Source of the DNA: Flavobacteriaceae bacterium
GTDB lineage: Bacteria; Bacteroidota; Bacteroidia; Flavobacteriales; Flavobacteriaceae
Assembly: GCA_016649715.1 (NCBI GenBank)
Contig: JAENXC010000008.1
Span: 62,001 to 126,000 of the forward strand
Direction: 5' to 3'
DNA length: 64,000 bases
In this document: in pieces, positions 18,197 through 26,593 of the stretch
Position numbering within the stretch: position 1 is the stretch's first letter
Layout: the number at the start of each line of letters is the position of its first letter
Program-made: the position numbers and the translations under genes
The notes under the pieces: generated by a model
What the model was told of the DNA's origin: nothing
Database searches by the model: none
The model's input: the letters and a program-made list of their open reading frames with translations, nothing else

Positions 18197-20098
18197 TTAT
18201 TGTGAGTTCTGTTTTAAAAGTATTTTTGTTTTGTCCAATCGCGCAATGGACCTTAAAAATTCACGATAATTTTCATATTCTGAAGGAGGGTATTCGCCTT
18301 TATTGATGCGCAGTTTTCGGTTGTACATCAATTTGTTTTCAGAAGTTTTGCTAAAACCTATCTCGTATTTTCCAAATTTTGTTTCCAAAACACTTGCTTC
18401 GGGCAAGGCTTCAATACTGAAGTTTTCGGGGATTTCAACTTCAACAGAATCCAAATCCACAAAGCCATGGCCTAAATAGAGATTTTGTTTTCGGTCCTCA
18501 ATGCGCGGCGGAATGTGCTGACTTTGGTTGAATATATTGGGGCAGAAAAGATAGTCATCGCCCACGGGGTTTGCGTATTTGGGAATGGACAAAGCAATAG
18601 TTTCAGTAAAAACTATGTTTTCACGATCGTTGTTGAATTCAAAATTGTTCAGTGAAAACCTATTTATATAACTCCATCGGTTTTTGTAATATTCATCTAT
18701 GTCTTCTTTTTTTTTCTTCGGAAGCAAATATTTATCATCATATTTAAGCCCTTTGGAAACGCTTTCAAAAGCTGCGGTTACATTTCCTTCGGCATCCACT
18801 TTTACTTTTGAAGTGTTGGTTTGTGTGTTTTTTTGGGTCTCATAAATTTTGGTATGGGCAATTTTTCCACCTTCGGGGGTAATCATCAACACATCGCGAT
18901 CGTCTGTGAAATCGCCTAAGTAGCCAAAGGGAATATCTTGATCTGTGCATTCCAACCAAGTTATTTCGTCTCCTTCTGGAATTCCAAGAATAATGTGATT
19001 TCCCTGAAAAGATGTGAAATCCGGCAGTATATCCCTTTCCTCGGAATCACCATATAAAACGGTGTAATAGGAGGGCACGCCAACGGCATCCAGCAATGCT
19101 TTTGTATAGTTGGTCAACGCCTTGCAATCGCCATAGCCCAGCTTATCCACTTCTGATGCGAGCATCGGTTTCCAGCCGCCAATACCAATACTGATACTGA
19201 CATATCGGACTTTATCCTGCACAAATTGGTAAATTTTTCGCGCTTTCCCTTCGTTTGTGGTTTCGTTGGCTACGAGGCTCTTTACACGTGCCACCGTACC
19301 TTCTGGAAGAGAGTTAACATCTGAAAGCAAGCTTTTGTTCATCCAGCTTCCAAATTGTTGCCAATCTTTGCCAGAGCCTGAAGTTCCTTTCAGCTTAAAC
19401 GCATCGAGTGCAATGAGTACATTCGGCAAAATATCGCTCCGTGAAGGGCTGTGCTCCTCATATCGGATTGTCTTTAAATTTGAAGCCGAAAAAGTAATTT
19501 CATTCAGCGTTTCAGATATTGAAATATCAAAACCTTCCAAATTTTGGGGTCTGTATTTCGGTTTGTTTGCGGGATCGAATTTTATTTTTAGTATGCTTTT
19601 TTGAGTGCTTTCGGCATAATCATCCAACGGGTACCAAGGTTTAATAAATGCAGAATCCCCACTTTCGGTTTCACTGTCATAGACTACAATGTAGGGATAA
19701 GTTGTTGGGGTATAATTCAGATACAGCACACGGTCATCACTATAAATACTGATTCCCGTGCGGCTTACATCAGTAAAATCTTTCTTTTTGAAATGGCTTA
19801 TTTCTTTCCCAAAAGCGTCATAAACCCAGACTTCAATGTTTTTTACGCGCGAATTTACATCGTAATATTCATAAAGACGGGTGTCGCTATCGCCCATTTT
19901 GTTCAGCACAGCCCTAACAGTATGTGTTTTGGTTTTCATTTTGTTGATGTCGGTGACGTCAATTTCAACCAATTCATCAATCAAAACACTATTGGAATAC
20001 TCCGTAAGTTCCTTATTTATTGAAGTTATGGAATATTCTTTTTGAGAATATATATAGGCAGAGCTAAGTAATATAATAAAACAAAAAATCTTTTTCAT
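18197..20098 (-). CDS. DUF3857 and transglutaminase-core exported protein
   Basis: 633 residues: signal peptide (1-18), DUF3857 domain (about 50-240), transglutaminase core (about 265-400) and a C-terminal beta domain. The core keeps the catalytic cysteine in YGDCKALTNYTKALLDAVGVPSYYTVLYG, followed later by GNHIILGIP with the histidine. It is likely catalytically competent, unlike its neighbour. Members are widespread in Bacteroidota, usually in pairs, with no settled function. It is co-transcribed with dtd upstream (63-base gap) and the paralogue downstream. Confidence 0.85.
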   Translation of the reverse strand: MKKIFCFIILLSSAYIYSQKEYSITSINKELTEYSNSVLIDELVEIDVTDINKMKTKTHTVRAVLNKMGDSDTRLYEYYDVNSRVKNIEVWVYDAFGKEISHFKKKDFTDVSRTGISIYSDDRVLYLNYTPTTYPYIVVYDSETESGDSAFIKPWYPLDDYAESTQKSILKIKFDPANKPKYRPQNLEGFDISISETLNEITFSASNLKTIRYEEHSPSRSDILPNVLIALDAFKLKGTSGSGKDWQQFGSWMNKSLLSDVNSLPEGTVARVKSLVANETTNEGKARKIYQFVQDKVRYVSISIGIGGWKPMLASEVDKLGYGDCKALTNYTKALLDAVGVPSYYTVLYGDSEERDILPDFTSFQGNHIILGIPEGDEITWLECTDQDIPFGYLGDFTDDRDVLMITPEGGKIAHTKIYETQKNTQTNTSKVKVDAEGNVTAAFESVSKGLKYDDKYLLPKKKKEDIDEYYKNRWSYINRFSLNNFEFNNDRENIVFTETIALSIPKYANPVGDDYLFCPNIFNQSQHIPPRIEDRKQNLYLGHGFVDLDSVEVEIPENFSIEALPEASVLETKFGKYEIGFSKTSENKLMYNRKLRINKGEYPPSEYENYREFLRSIARLDKTKILLKQNSQ

Positions 20099-20161
20099 GC
20101 AATCAGCTTATAGACTGGCAATATATAAAATTTCTGAAAGGTTAAGAAAAAGTTAAAGAGA

Positions 20162-20614
20162 TTATTCTCTCTTTTTTGAATCTATCCAAATAGTAACGGG
20201 GCCATCGTTTATGAGAGACACATCCATCATTGCCCCAAAAGTTCCCGTTTTTACTTTTTTAGATGTTTCATTTTCAAGTTGAAGTACAAATTTTTCGTAA
20301 AGAGGAATGGCAATTTCGGGTTTTGCAGCTTTTATGAATGAAGGGCGGTTTCCCTTTTTTGTATTCGCGTGAAGTGTGAATTGACTTACCACCAAACAAT
20401 CGCCAGAAATATCCTGCACCGAAAGGTTCATCGCCTCATTTTCATCACTAAAAATCCGCAAACGTGCAATTTTTCCTGCCAACCAGTTGATGTCCTCTTG
20501 GCTGTCTTCCTCTTCAATCCCCAACAAAATGAGCAACCCTTGGTTTATTTCAGAAAATATTTTCCCATCAATGGTCACGGATGCTCTTTTTACTCTTTGG
20601 ATTAGTGCGCGCAT
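20162..20614 (-). CDS. dtd: D-aminoacyl-tRNA deacylase
   Basis: Removes D-amino acids (and glycine mischarged on tRNA-Ala) from tRNA. The 150 residues match the DTD fold length. The two signature segments are present: SQFTLHANTKKGNRPSF in the middle and NDGPVTIWID (the Gly-cisPro motif) at the C-terminus. It starts MRALIQRVKRASVTIDGK as expected. It sits after rsgA across an 80-base gap containing GAATCTTGAATCTTGAA-type repeats. Confidence 0.96.
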   Translation of the reverse strand: MRALIQRVKRASVTIDGKIFSEINQGLLILLGIEEEDSQEDINWLAGKIARLRIFSDENEAMNLSVQDISGDCLVVSQFTLHANTKKGNRPSFIKAAKPEIAIPLYEKFVLQLENETSKKVKTGTFGAMMDVSLINDGPVTIWIDSKKRE

Positions 20615-20694
20615 TTTCGTGTTATTGATTATTGAGTTACTGCAACTGACTATTGCGCACTCAATATTGAATTTTGAATCTTGAATCTTGAAAA

Positions 20695-21642
20695 TTATTT
20701 TTCATAAATATCCTTCCTAAAATTTTCCTCTTCCCCTTCCAAAATCTGCATATAGCTTTTATAACGCGACCAAGCAATCTCTTCGTTTTCCAACGCTTCT
20801 TTAACGGCGCATTGTGGTTCCTCGAGATGCAGGCAGTTGTTGAATTTGCAGTTTTCCTTCCTTTTAAAAAACTCTGGAAAGTAATCGCCCAGTTCCTCTT
20901 TGTCTATTTCCACCACCCCAAAACCTTTTATTCCGGGCGTGTCAATTATTTGTCCGCCAAAGGAAAGATCGAACATTTCGGCAAAAGTTGTGGTGTGTTG
21001 GCCCTGCAGATGTTGATCAGAAATTTTCGAGGTTTTAAGGTCGAGGCCCGGTTCCACGGCATTTATCAAAGTTGATTTCCCAACACCACTGTGGCCGGAA
21101 AACATGGTTACTTTGTCCTTCATCAAAGCTATCACTTTGTCAATATTTTTCCCCGTGGTTGCTGAAATGCCAATACATTCGTAACCAATTTTTCGGTATA
21201 GCGCAGCAAGGAATTTTATTTCGAGCAGTTCCTCTTCGTTGTAGGTATCAATTTTATTGAAGAGAAGTACGGCTTTAATGTGATATGCTTCCGCAGTAAC
21301 CAAAAAACGGTCAATAAAAGTGGTGAAGGTTGGCGGATTGTTCAATGTAATCAATAAAAAAGCAACATCAATATTGGCCGCAATAATGTGGGTTTGTTTG
21401 GAAAGGTTTACCGATTTGCGGATGATATAGTTTTCGCGCGCGTCAATATGTTTTATAACGCCCACTGTTTCATCGCTCTTTTTTTCAATATCAAAACCCA
21501 CGTGGTCGCCAACAGCTACGGGGTTTGTACTTTTAATTCCCCCAATGCGGAATTTGCCTTTTATACGGCAATCGTAAAAAGTTCCGTTTTCCGCTTTCAC
21601 GGAATACCAACTGCCGGTAGATTTATAGACGAGGCCTTTCAT
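20695..21642 (-). CDS. rsgA: Ribosome small-subunit biogenesis GTPase RsgA
   Basis: A circularly permuted GTPase of 315 residues that acts late in 30S maturation. After an N-terminal OB-fold domain, the G motifs occur in permuted order: NKID (G4) first, then the P-loop GHSGVGKSTLIN (G1) and DTPGIKGFG (G3). The C-terminal zinc-binding helical domain shows C-x4-C-x-H-x5-C (CKFNNCLHLEEPQC). It is the first gene of the minus-strand run to queA and is divergent from parD. Confidence 0.96.
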   Translation of the reverse strand: MKGLVYKSTGSWYSVKAENGTFYDCRIKGKFRIGGIKSTNPVAVGDHVGFDIEKKSDETVGVIKHIDARENYIIRKSVNLSKQTHIIAANIDVAFLLITLNNPPTFTTFIDRFLVTAEAYHIKAVLLFNKIDTYNEEELLEIKFLAALYRKIGYECIGISATTGKNIDKVIALMKDKVTMFSGHSGVGKSTLINAVEPGLDLKTSKISDQHLQGQHTTTFAEMFDLSFGGQIIDTPGIKGFGVVEIDKEELGDYFPEFFKRKENCKFNNCLHLEEPQCAVKEALENEEIAWSRYKSYMQILEGEEENFRKDIYEK

Positions 21643-21750
21643 TGCTGCAAAAATCCGAAAATTAAAACAAACGACAATCTTTTAATTGTTGGGATAAATA
21701 ATATTTCATAAATTGCACCAATAGTATGATGATAAACATATTCAAAAAAT

Positions 21751-21861
21751 GACGTAAGACTTTAGGACGTAAGACAAAAGACTAAAAAATCCATTCATTT
21801 GAAAAGATTTTAAATTATAATAAACTAGTCCTACGTCTTACGTCCTATTGTCATAAGTCTT
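21751..21861. repeat. Long imperfect inverted repeat, GACGTAAGAC family (copy 3)
   Basis: Arms at 21751-21783 (GACGTAAGACTTTAGGACG...) and 21828-21861 (GTCCTACGTCTTACGTCC...) with an AT-rich centre. This copy lies between divergent genes (rsgA and parD), ending 12 bases before the parD start, so a simple terminator role is unlikely here. Confidence 0.8.
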
Positions 21862-21873
21862 AAATTAAAAAAA

Positions 21874-22131
21874 ATGGCGGTAATACGAAAAACAGTAACC
21901 TTTACAGAGCAGCAAGACAAATGGATAAAAGCCCAAATTGAAGCGGGTGAATTTACCAATGATAGCGAATATCTTCGAAATCTAGTGCGACAGGACCAAG
22001 CAAATAATGCCCAGTTTCTGGCCCTTAAACAGGAACTCATTGATGGGCTGAAAAGCGGTGTAAGCAACAAATCACTCCCAGAAATAATGGAAACGGTTGA
22101 AAAACGGATGAAAGCTGATGGGCGTATATAA
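21874..22131 (+). CDS. parD: ParD-family type II antitoxin
   Basis: An 85-residue ribbon-helix-helix DNA-binding antitoxin. The N-terminal strand RKTVTFTEQQDKWIKAQI and the GEFTNDSEYLRNLVRQD helix are typical of ParD/CopG-like proteins, and the C-terminal part is the toxin-binding tail. Such proteins bind their own promoter and neutralise ParE. The gene overlaps the downstream toxin frame by 14 bases, as is common for these pairs. Because the toxin is frameshifted, the antitoxin may now act alone. Confidence 0.9.
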   Translation: MAVIRKTVTFTEQQDKWIKAQIEAGEFTNDSEYLRNLVRQDQANNAQFLALKQELIDGLKSGVSNKSLPEIMETVEKRMKADGRI

Positions 22132-22407
22132 ACTATCCGGAAATGCCGAAATTGACCTCGATGAGATGTACGAATACGGCATTGTAAAATTCGGATTGCT
22201 TCAAGCCCAAAATTATTTTTTTGAAATGGAGGAGCTTTTTAAGCTCTTATCCCAAAATGCTGAACTCGGAAGGGATGCCTCCGAATTTATTCCGCAGTTG
22301 AAACGTTTTTCATTTAAAGCCCATACCATTTTTTCTTGCCAACAGATTACGGAGTATTTATTGTTGGTGTTTTAAGCCAAAGAGTGGATTATGCCAGTAA
22401 CCTCTAA
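22118..22407 (+). pseudogene. parE: ParE-family toxin, frameshifted near the C-terminus
   Basis: The first 70 or so codons give a normal RelE/ParE toxin (YKLSGNAEIDLDEMYEYGIVKFG, then ELGRDASEFIPQLKRFSFKAHTIF). After the T-run at 22329-22334 the frame changes and ends early at 22375. The missing tail is present in another frame: LPTDYGVFIVGVLSQRVDYASNL, stopping at 22407. Adding one T to the run restores a full ParE of about 96 residues. Either the toxin is genuinely broken or the homopolymer was miscalled. The restored gene would overlap the convergent DAHP synthase stop. Confidence 0.8.
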
Positions 22408-23486
22408 TCATTGATTACCTTTTTCTGATGATTGATGGATTCTTGGTGGATGGCCTTGAAAATCCGTAAAATAAATTCCTCACTCAGCTTGTTTTCATCG
22501 CCTTCCAAGATCATTTTATCCAAAATCTCGTTCCAGCGTTTTGTTTGAAGAATGGCAACATTGTTTTTCTTTTTCAACAACCCAATATCATCGGCAATTT
22601 TCATGCGTTTTCCCAAAGATTCAATCAATTGGTGGTCCAACACATCGATTCTTGTTCGCAGCATGTTCAGTTTATTTTTGAATTCCACCGCGTCGCCTTC
22701 CTGCTTTCTAATTTTTAAATCTACCGTCATCTGTTTCAAGGTTTCGGGCGTAATTTGTTGTGCGGCATCACTCCAAGCGTTGTCTGGGTCAAAATGTGTT
22801 TCCACCATCAAGCCGTCATAATTCAAGTCCAGCGCGGTTTGGCAAAGGTCAAAAATAATATCCCTGCGCCCCGCAATGTGCGATGGATCCAAAATTAAAG
22901 GCAAATCTGGAAATTTATTTTGAAGGTCAATCGGTATCTGCCATTCCGGATTGTTTCGGTAGCGCATTTTTTCGTAGGTTGAAAACCCGCGGTGGATTAC
23001 GCCCAGATTTTTCACATCCGAAGCATAGAAACGTTCCACAGCGCCCAGCCACAGTGCCAAATCAGGATTCACTGGATTTTTTATCAAAACAATTTTATCA
23101 GTGCCTTTTAAAGCATCCGCTATTTCCTGCACAATAAATGGCGAAACCGTGGTGCGCGCACCCACCCAAAGAATATCCACATCGTGTTTCAGCGCTAAAT
23201 CTACGTGGTTGGCGTTTGCCACTTCAGTTGCGGTCATTAATCCAGTTTCCTGTTTCGCTTTTTGGAGCCATTTCAATCCCAAAGCTCCCACGCCCTCAAA
23301 ATTTCCGGGGCGGGTTCGGGGTTTCCAGATGCCGGCCCGCATAACCGTGGTATCCGTTTCTTTTAATTGGTGTGCTATTTTTAGAACTTGTTCTTCCGTT
23401 TCGGCACTGCAAGGTCCAGCTATTACAATTGGGTGGGTAAGTTCCATTTTGTTCAGCCAATTGCGGAGGTTTTTATTATTTTCCAT
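22404..23486 (-). CDS. Bifunctional DAHP synthase / chorismate mutase (type II)
   Basis: 360 residues. Residues about 1-260 are a DAHP synthase of the KdsA-like class (IVIAGPCSAE, MRAGIWKPRTRPGNFEG, VGARTTVSPF, LPLILDPSHIAGRRD, VETHFDP), the first step of the shikimate pathway. Residues about 270-355 are an AroQ-type chorismate mutase (LRTRIDVLDHQLIESLGKRMKIADDIG), which acts at the branch to Phe and Tyr and may serve as a regulatory domain. The upstream region holds a small Trp-Trp peptide frame and a terminator 12 bases before the start codon, suggesting attenuation. The gene is divergent from gldA. Confidence 0.94.
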   Translation of the reverse strand: MENNKNLRNWLNKMELTHPIVIAGPCSAETEEQVLKIAHQLKETDTTVMRAGIWKPRTRPGNFEGVGALGLKWLQKAKQETGLMTATEVANANHVDLALKHDVDILWVGARTTVSPFIVQEIADALKGTDKIVLIKNPVNPDLALWLGAVERFYASDVKNLGVIHRGFSTYEKMRYRNNPEWQIPIDLQNKFPDLPLILDPSHIAGRRDIIFDLCQTALDLNYDGLMVETHFDPDNAWSDAAQQITPETLKQMTVDLKIRKQEGDAVEFKNKLNMLRTRIDVLDHQLIESLGKRMKIADDIGLLKKKNNVAILQTKRWNEILDKMILEGDENKLSEEFILRIFKAIHQESINHQKKVIND

Positions 23487-23498
23487 AAATTCAATTTC

Positions 23499-23526
23499 AA
23501 AAAAAAAAGCCCCAAAAGGAACTTTT
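23499..23526 (-). terminator. Candidate attenuator terminator in front of DAHP synthase
   Basis: On the minus strand AAAAGTTCC (from 23526) and GGGGCTTTT (to 23505) pair over 9 bp with two G-U pairs and a TTTT loop, followed by six more T. It ends about 12 bases before the ATG at 23486. No minus-strand gene lies upstream before the divergent gldA, so the hairpin can only act on the leader of this gene. Confidence 0.6.
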
Positions 23527-23556
23527 CAAAGTATCTATAAAAATACAGTAATCCCT

Positions 23557-23622
23557 TTAGCGAATGTTGTTTAACATGTGCCACCAAGCTTTGGAAAGAT
23601 TGTAAATAAGATTTTCAAACAT
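23557..23622 (-). CDS. Putative leader peptide with tandem tryptophan codons
   Basis: An ATG-started frame of 21 codons between the gldA promoter region and the DAHP synthase gene. Residues 13-14 are Trp-Trp (SKAWWHMLNN). It ends 30 bases before the terminator hairpin. The AAAGCTT that includes its Lys-Ala codons could pair with GGGCTTT of the terminator, an alternative fold. A Trp-sensing leader would suit the first enzyme of aromatic synthesis. The frame is short enough to be chance; reading frame, position and hairpin together make it worth recording. Confidence 0.4.
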   Translation of the reverse strand: MFENLIYNLSKAWWHMLNNIR

Positions 23623-23714
23623 AGCCACTAAAGTAGCTAATATTTGTGATTTTGAGAACGTTTTATGAAAAATTATATATAATGAAGCCCATCTAATTTG
23701 GAAGAAAATTTATG

Positions 23715-23722
23715 TAGTTTTG
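23715..23722 (+). promoter_or_regulatory. -7 promoter element for gldA
   Basis: TAGTTTTG matches the Bacteroidota -7 consensus TAnnTTTG and lies 13 bases before the gldA start codon, implying a very short leader. The nearest TTTG upstream is only 14 bases away, so the -33 element is unclear. Confidence 0.55.
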
Positions 23723-23735
23723 TTTTTCTGAAAAC

Positions 23736-24635
23736 ATGTCCATACAAGTAGAAAATATTACCAAAACCTACGGCGAACAAAAAGCGCTGAACAAGGTTTC
23801 CTTTACTATTGAAAAAGGTGAAATCGTTGGTTTTCTCGGTCCCAACGGCGCTGGAAAATCTACCATGATGAAGATTTTGACTGCTTTTATACCCGCTTCG
23901 GAAGGTGTGGCATTTGTGAACGGTTTTGATGTTAACAAAGACGATATTGCCGTGAAAAAAAGTGTGGGCTATCTGCCGGAACACAATCCGCTTTATTTGG
24001 ATATGTACGTTCGGGAATACCTTCTTTTTAATGCTGGGATTTATAATATTCCAAAAACAGAAGTTGAAAGTGTGATTGAAAAAACAGGGTTGACTCCCGA
24101 AGCGAACAAAAAAATAGGTCAGCTTTCAAAAGGGTATAGGCAACGTGTTGGGCTTGCAAATGCATTGCTTCACAATCCAGAAGTCTTAATTCTCGATGAA
24201 CCCACAACAGGTTTGGACCCCAATCAATTGATAGAAATTAGACAGCTAATAAAAAATGTTGGAAAGGAAAAAACGGTTCTTCTTTCCTCACATATTATGC
24301 AGGAGGTTGAAGCAATTTGTGACCGCGTAATAATTATAAACAAAGGCGAAATTGTTCTCGATAAAAAACTTTCAGATTTAAAGAACAACAAGCAGCAGAT
24401 TGTAGAAGTAGAATTCGATTATCGCGTGGAAGAATTGGCACTTCAGCAACTTCCGAAGATTGAAAAGATTGAAAACTCAATAGGTTTTGTTTATCAACTC
24501 TATTTTGAAACAGATCAGGATATGCGCGGAAAAGTATTTGATTTTGCACACGACAATGGATTGAAGATTCTTCAGTTGCATCAAAAGAATACTACTTTAG
24601 AAAAATTGTTCAGCGAGTTAACTATTCAAAAATAA
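23736..24635 (+). CDS. gldA: Gliding-motility ABC transporter ATP-binding protein GldA
   Basis: An ABC ATPase of 299 residues, the nucleotide-binding part of the GldA-GldF-GldG transporter required for gliding in flavobacteria. Walker A is GPNGAGKST (35-43), the signature region is LSKGYRQRVGLANAL, and Walker B is VLILDEPTTGLDP. The D-loop and H-loop (LSSHIMQEVEAICDR) are intact. The roughly 80-residue C-terminal extension is typical of GldA. gldF and gldG are not adjacent, which is common since gldA is often separate. Its 3' end overlaps the convergent GIN-domain gene by 14 bases. Confidence 0.9.
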   Translation: MSIQVENITKTYGEQKALNKVSFTIEKGEIVGFLGPNGAGKSTMMKILTAFIPASEGVAFVNGFDVNKDDIAVKKSVGYLPEHNPLYLDMYVREYLLFNAGIYNIPKTEVESVIEKTGLTPEANKKIGQLSKGYRQRVGLANALLHNPEVLILDEPTTGLDPNQLIEIRQLIKNVGKEKTVLLSSHIMQEVEAICDRVIIINKGEIVLDKKLSDLKNNKQQIVEVEFDYRVEELALQQLPKIEKIENSIGFVYQLYFETDQDMRGKVFDFAHDNGLKILQLHQKNTTLEKLFSELTIQK

Positions 24636-25371
24636 GCCGTCCCCGATAAAGCTCCTCCACTTCCACAATCGGTGGTCTGTTTTTGGAAATAACATTGCCC
24701 AAGCTCACTATTTTTCCAATGATGGATTGTTGTGGGTTCACGACCATATTGCCTGTGCTTCTGTGATAAACTTCTAAATTCTGGACTATCAAGTCTTGGG
24801 AGAATATTTTACAATCTCCAGCATAAAGTCCAAAACTGGCACTGTTAGCACTTCCGTTTAAATAGAATTTTGAAAGACCGTTGGCTACGATTTCCAAATA
24901 CCCTACTTCCAAATCTAGTTTAAAATCACCATCAGTGTGATATTGGTCCTCATTTTCCTGATCCTCGGAAAGAAGCGTTAAAGATGGATACCGAAGCACC
25001 CCGATACTTTCCACTTCCAAGCCGGTGCTACTGCGTATTTCGGTTATATTTGGAGAAGTTACATACACCTTTGTCAGCCCATAATCGCGCACCAAATTGC
25101 AACGGTTGTTGTTGTAAATTTCAAGTTTATCGCCCGTGACGACCACCGTTACATCGCTCAAAAGATTTTCTCCAGTTTCCACCACCACTTTCTGTTCAGG
25201 GCCCTGCTTTACAAAAAGTTTGGTGCGTTCCCAAACGAGGATTTTTGTGAAAGAAGGAACGGGTATTTCAGTCTCAATGATAGTCCCCGCTTCTCGGAAA
25301 CAGTCCCAACTATTGTCAGTATTGCACCCTGCAAAAAGAAGAATCGTTACTATATAAACTATATTTTTCAT
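24622..25371 (-). CDS. GIN-domain (DUF2807) lipoprotein
   Basis: 249 residues: a lipoprotein signal peptide with lipobox LLFAGC (Cys 16), then a right-handed beta-helix type GIN/DUF2807 domain typical of Bacteroidota surface or periplasmic proteins. Characteristic elements are VVVETGENLLSDVTVVVTGDKLEIYNN and repeated short strands. No catalytic motif is seen and the function of the family is unsettled. It converges on and slightly overlaps gldA, and is followed upstream by the PagL-like gene in the same direction. Confidence 0.82.
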   Translation of the reverse strand: MKNIVYIVTILLFAGCNTDNSWDCFREAGTIIETEIPVPSFTKILVWERTKLFVKQGPEQKVVVETGENLLSDVTVVVTGDKLEIYNNNRCNLVRDYGLTKVYVTSPNITEIRSSTGLEVESIGVLRYPSLTLLSEDQENEDQYHTDGDFKLDLEVGYLEIVANGLSKFYLNGSANSASFGLYAGDCKIFSQDLIVQNLEVYHRSTGNMVVNPQQSIIGKIVSLGNVISKNRPPIVEVEELYRGRLIFE

Positions 25372-25410
25372 AATATTTCCATTTTCCTATTCCCCTTTGG
25401 GGGCTAGGGC

Positions 25411-26520
25411 TTATAACCTATATCCCACCCCAAATTCCACAGCCTCCGCTTTGGCCCAATGGGCGTGCACGGTTACGGTGGCGAATATTTTATCATCAAA
25501 GAAATAACGCTTCAATCCCAAACGGTTGTAAATGCGATTTTCAAAAGCGTACGGCCAATACACATAATAACCCAATTGTGAAACAAACGCAACCCGATTG
25601 AAACGCCATTCATGGCCCACAAAAAGGCCAACGCGTTTGTAATCTTCATCACCTGAAAGCCCATCTTCAGGGTAGGCAATGGAACGATAATTTATCAATT
25701 CCTTCAAAAAAGTGGAAAAGAAAACATCAACTCCTGCTGTAAGTGAGCTTTTATAATTTAAACGTTTGTCCACAAAAAAAGACAATTCATAAAATGGTTC
25801 TTGCCCAAGGCCGTTTACATCGCTTTCGTTGATTCCTGTTCTAAAAGCTAAGTTGTATTTAAACCGTTCCGCGTGGGTTTTGGAGAGCGAATCTACTTTG
25901 TGAATATATTCAGGAAATTTCTTATAATCCAATTGATAACTCACTCCCGCATTCAGCGCAAAAGTGTTGGTGCTGGTATTTGGCGACTTGAAATTGGCAT
26001 TACTGTAATGAATAAACGTAAACCCAGCGTGAATACCGAGACCTTTCCAAATATTTTCGCGCACAAAATTTCCCTTCAAAAAAGTGGTGCTCAAAAGATG
26101 GGTTCCGTATGCATTGTTGTTATAATTGGTTTCTTGGTCATACGGAATCACAGAATAGGCAATTCCCTGTCCCACACGTACCATTAAATTTCTGTTTAAA
26201 AAATACCAGTTCATGTGCCCATAAACGCTCACCACATTTCCCAAATATTCGTTGTGCATATCCTGATAAGCAGCCGTAAAACCCCAATCGGGATAGTTGT
26301 AGCGGCGCTCCCATTCATTGAAACCATACGTTTTTCGGTTATAGGAAAGGAAAAAACCTGCAGGATGCCCCGTTATTAAATGCTCAATATCTGGGTTGTG
26401 TTCAAGAATACTTCCGTAGAAAAAATCGGCATCTAAGGAAACGGGCTTCAATTCCTTTTCCTGTGAAAAGAGTGGAAAACTTAAAAAAATAACTGTGAAT
26501 ACGGAAAGAAGATGCTTCAT
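25411..26520 (-). CDS. Acyloxyacyl hydrolase / PagL-like lipid A deacylase
   Basis: 369 residues with a signal peptide (1-19) and a beta-barrel-like body rich in aromatic strands. The segment GLGIHAGFTFIHYSNANF contains the His-Ser pair and following Asn that mark PagL-type outer-membrane lipid A 3-O-deacylases. Many Bacteroidota carry such enlarged versions whose activity has not been shown, so the enzymatic call is from family resemblance. It ends with a typical outer-membrane aromatic C-terminus (FGVGYRL). Confidence 0.75.
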   Translation of the reverse strand: MKHLLSVFTVIFLSFPLFSQEKELKPVSLDADFFYGSILEHNPDIEHLITGHPAGFFLSYNRKTYGFNEWERRYNYPDWGFTAAYQDMHNEYLGNVVSVYGHMNWYFLNRNLMVRVGQGIAYSVIPYDQETNYNNNAYGTHLLSTTFLKGNFVRENIWKGLGIHAGFTFIHYSNANFKSPNTSTNTFALNAGVSYQLDYKKFPEYIHKVDSLSKTHAERFKYNLAFRTGINESDVNGLGQEPFYELSFFVDKRLNYKSSLTAGVDVFFSTFLKELINYRSIAYPEDGLSGDEDYKRVGLFVGHEWRFNRVAFVSQLGYYVYWPYAFENRIYNRLGLKRYFFDDKIFATVTVHAHWAKAEAVEFGVGYRL

Positions 26521-26593
26521 AATTTTTTCAACGCCGGTAAAGATAAACTAATCTTTAAAAAATGAATAAAAGACGAATATTTTCTTTTCCCAT

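Noticed and set aside
23527-23545. A promoter (GATACTTTG, minus strand) between the leader peptide and the DAHP synthase terminator
   Set aside because: It is not an exact TAnnTTTG, and transcription from it would start inside the terminator hairpin; it remains the main alternative to the attenuator model.
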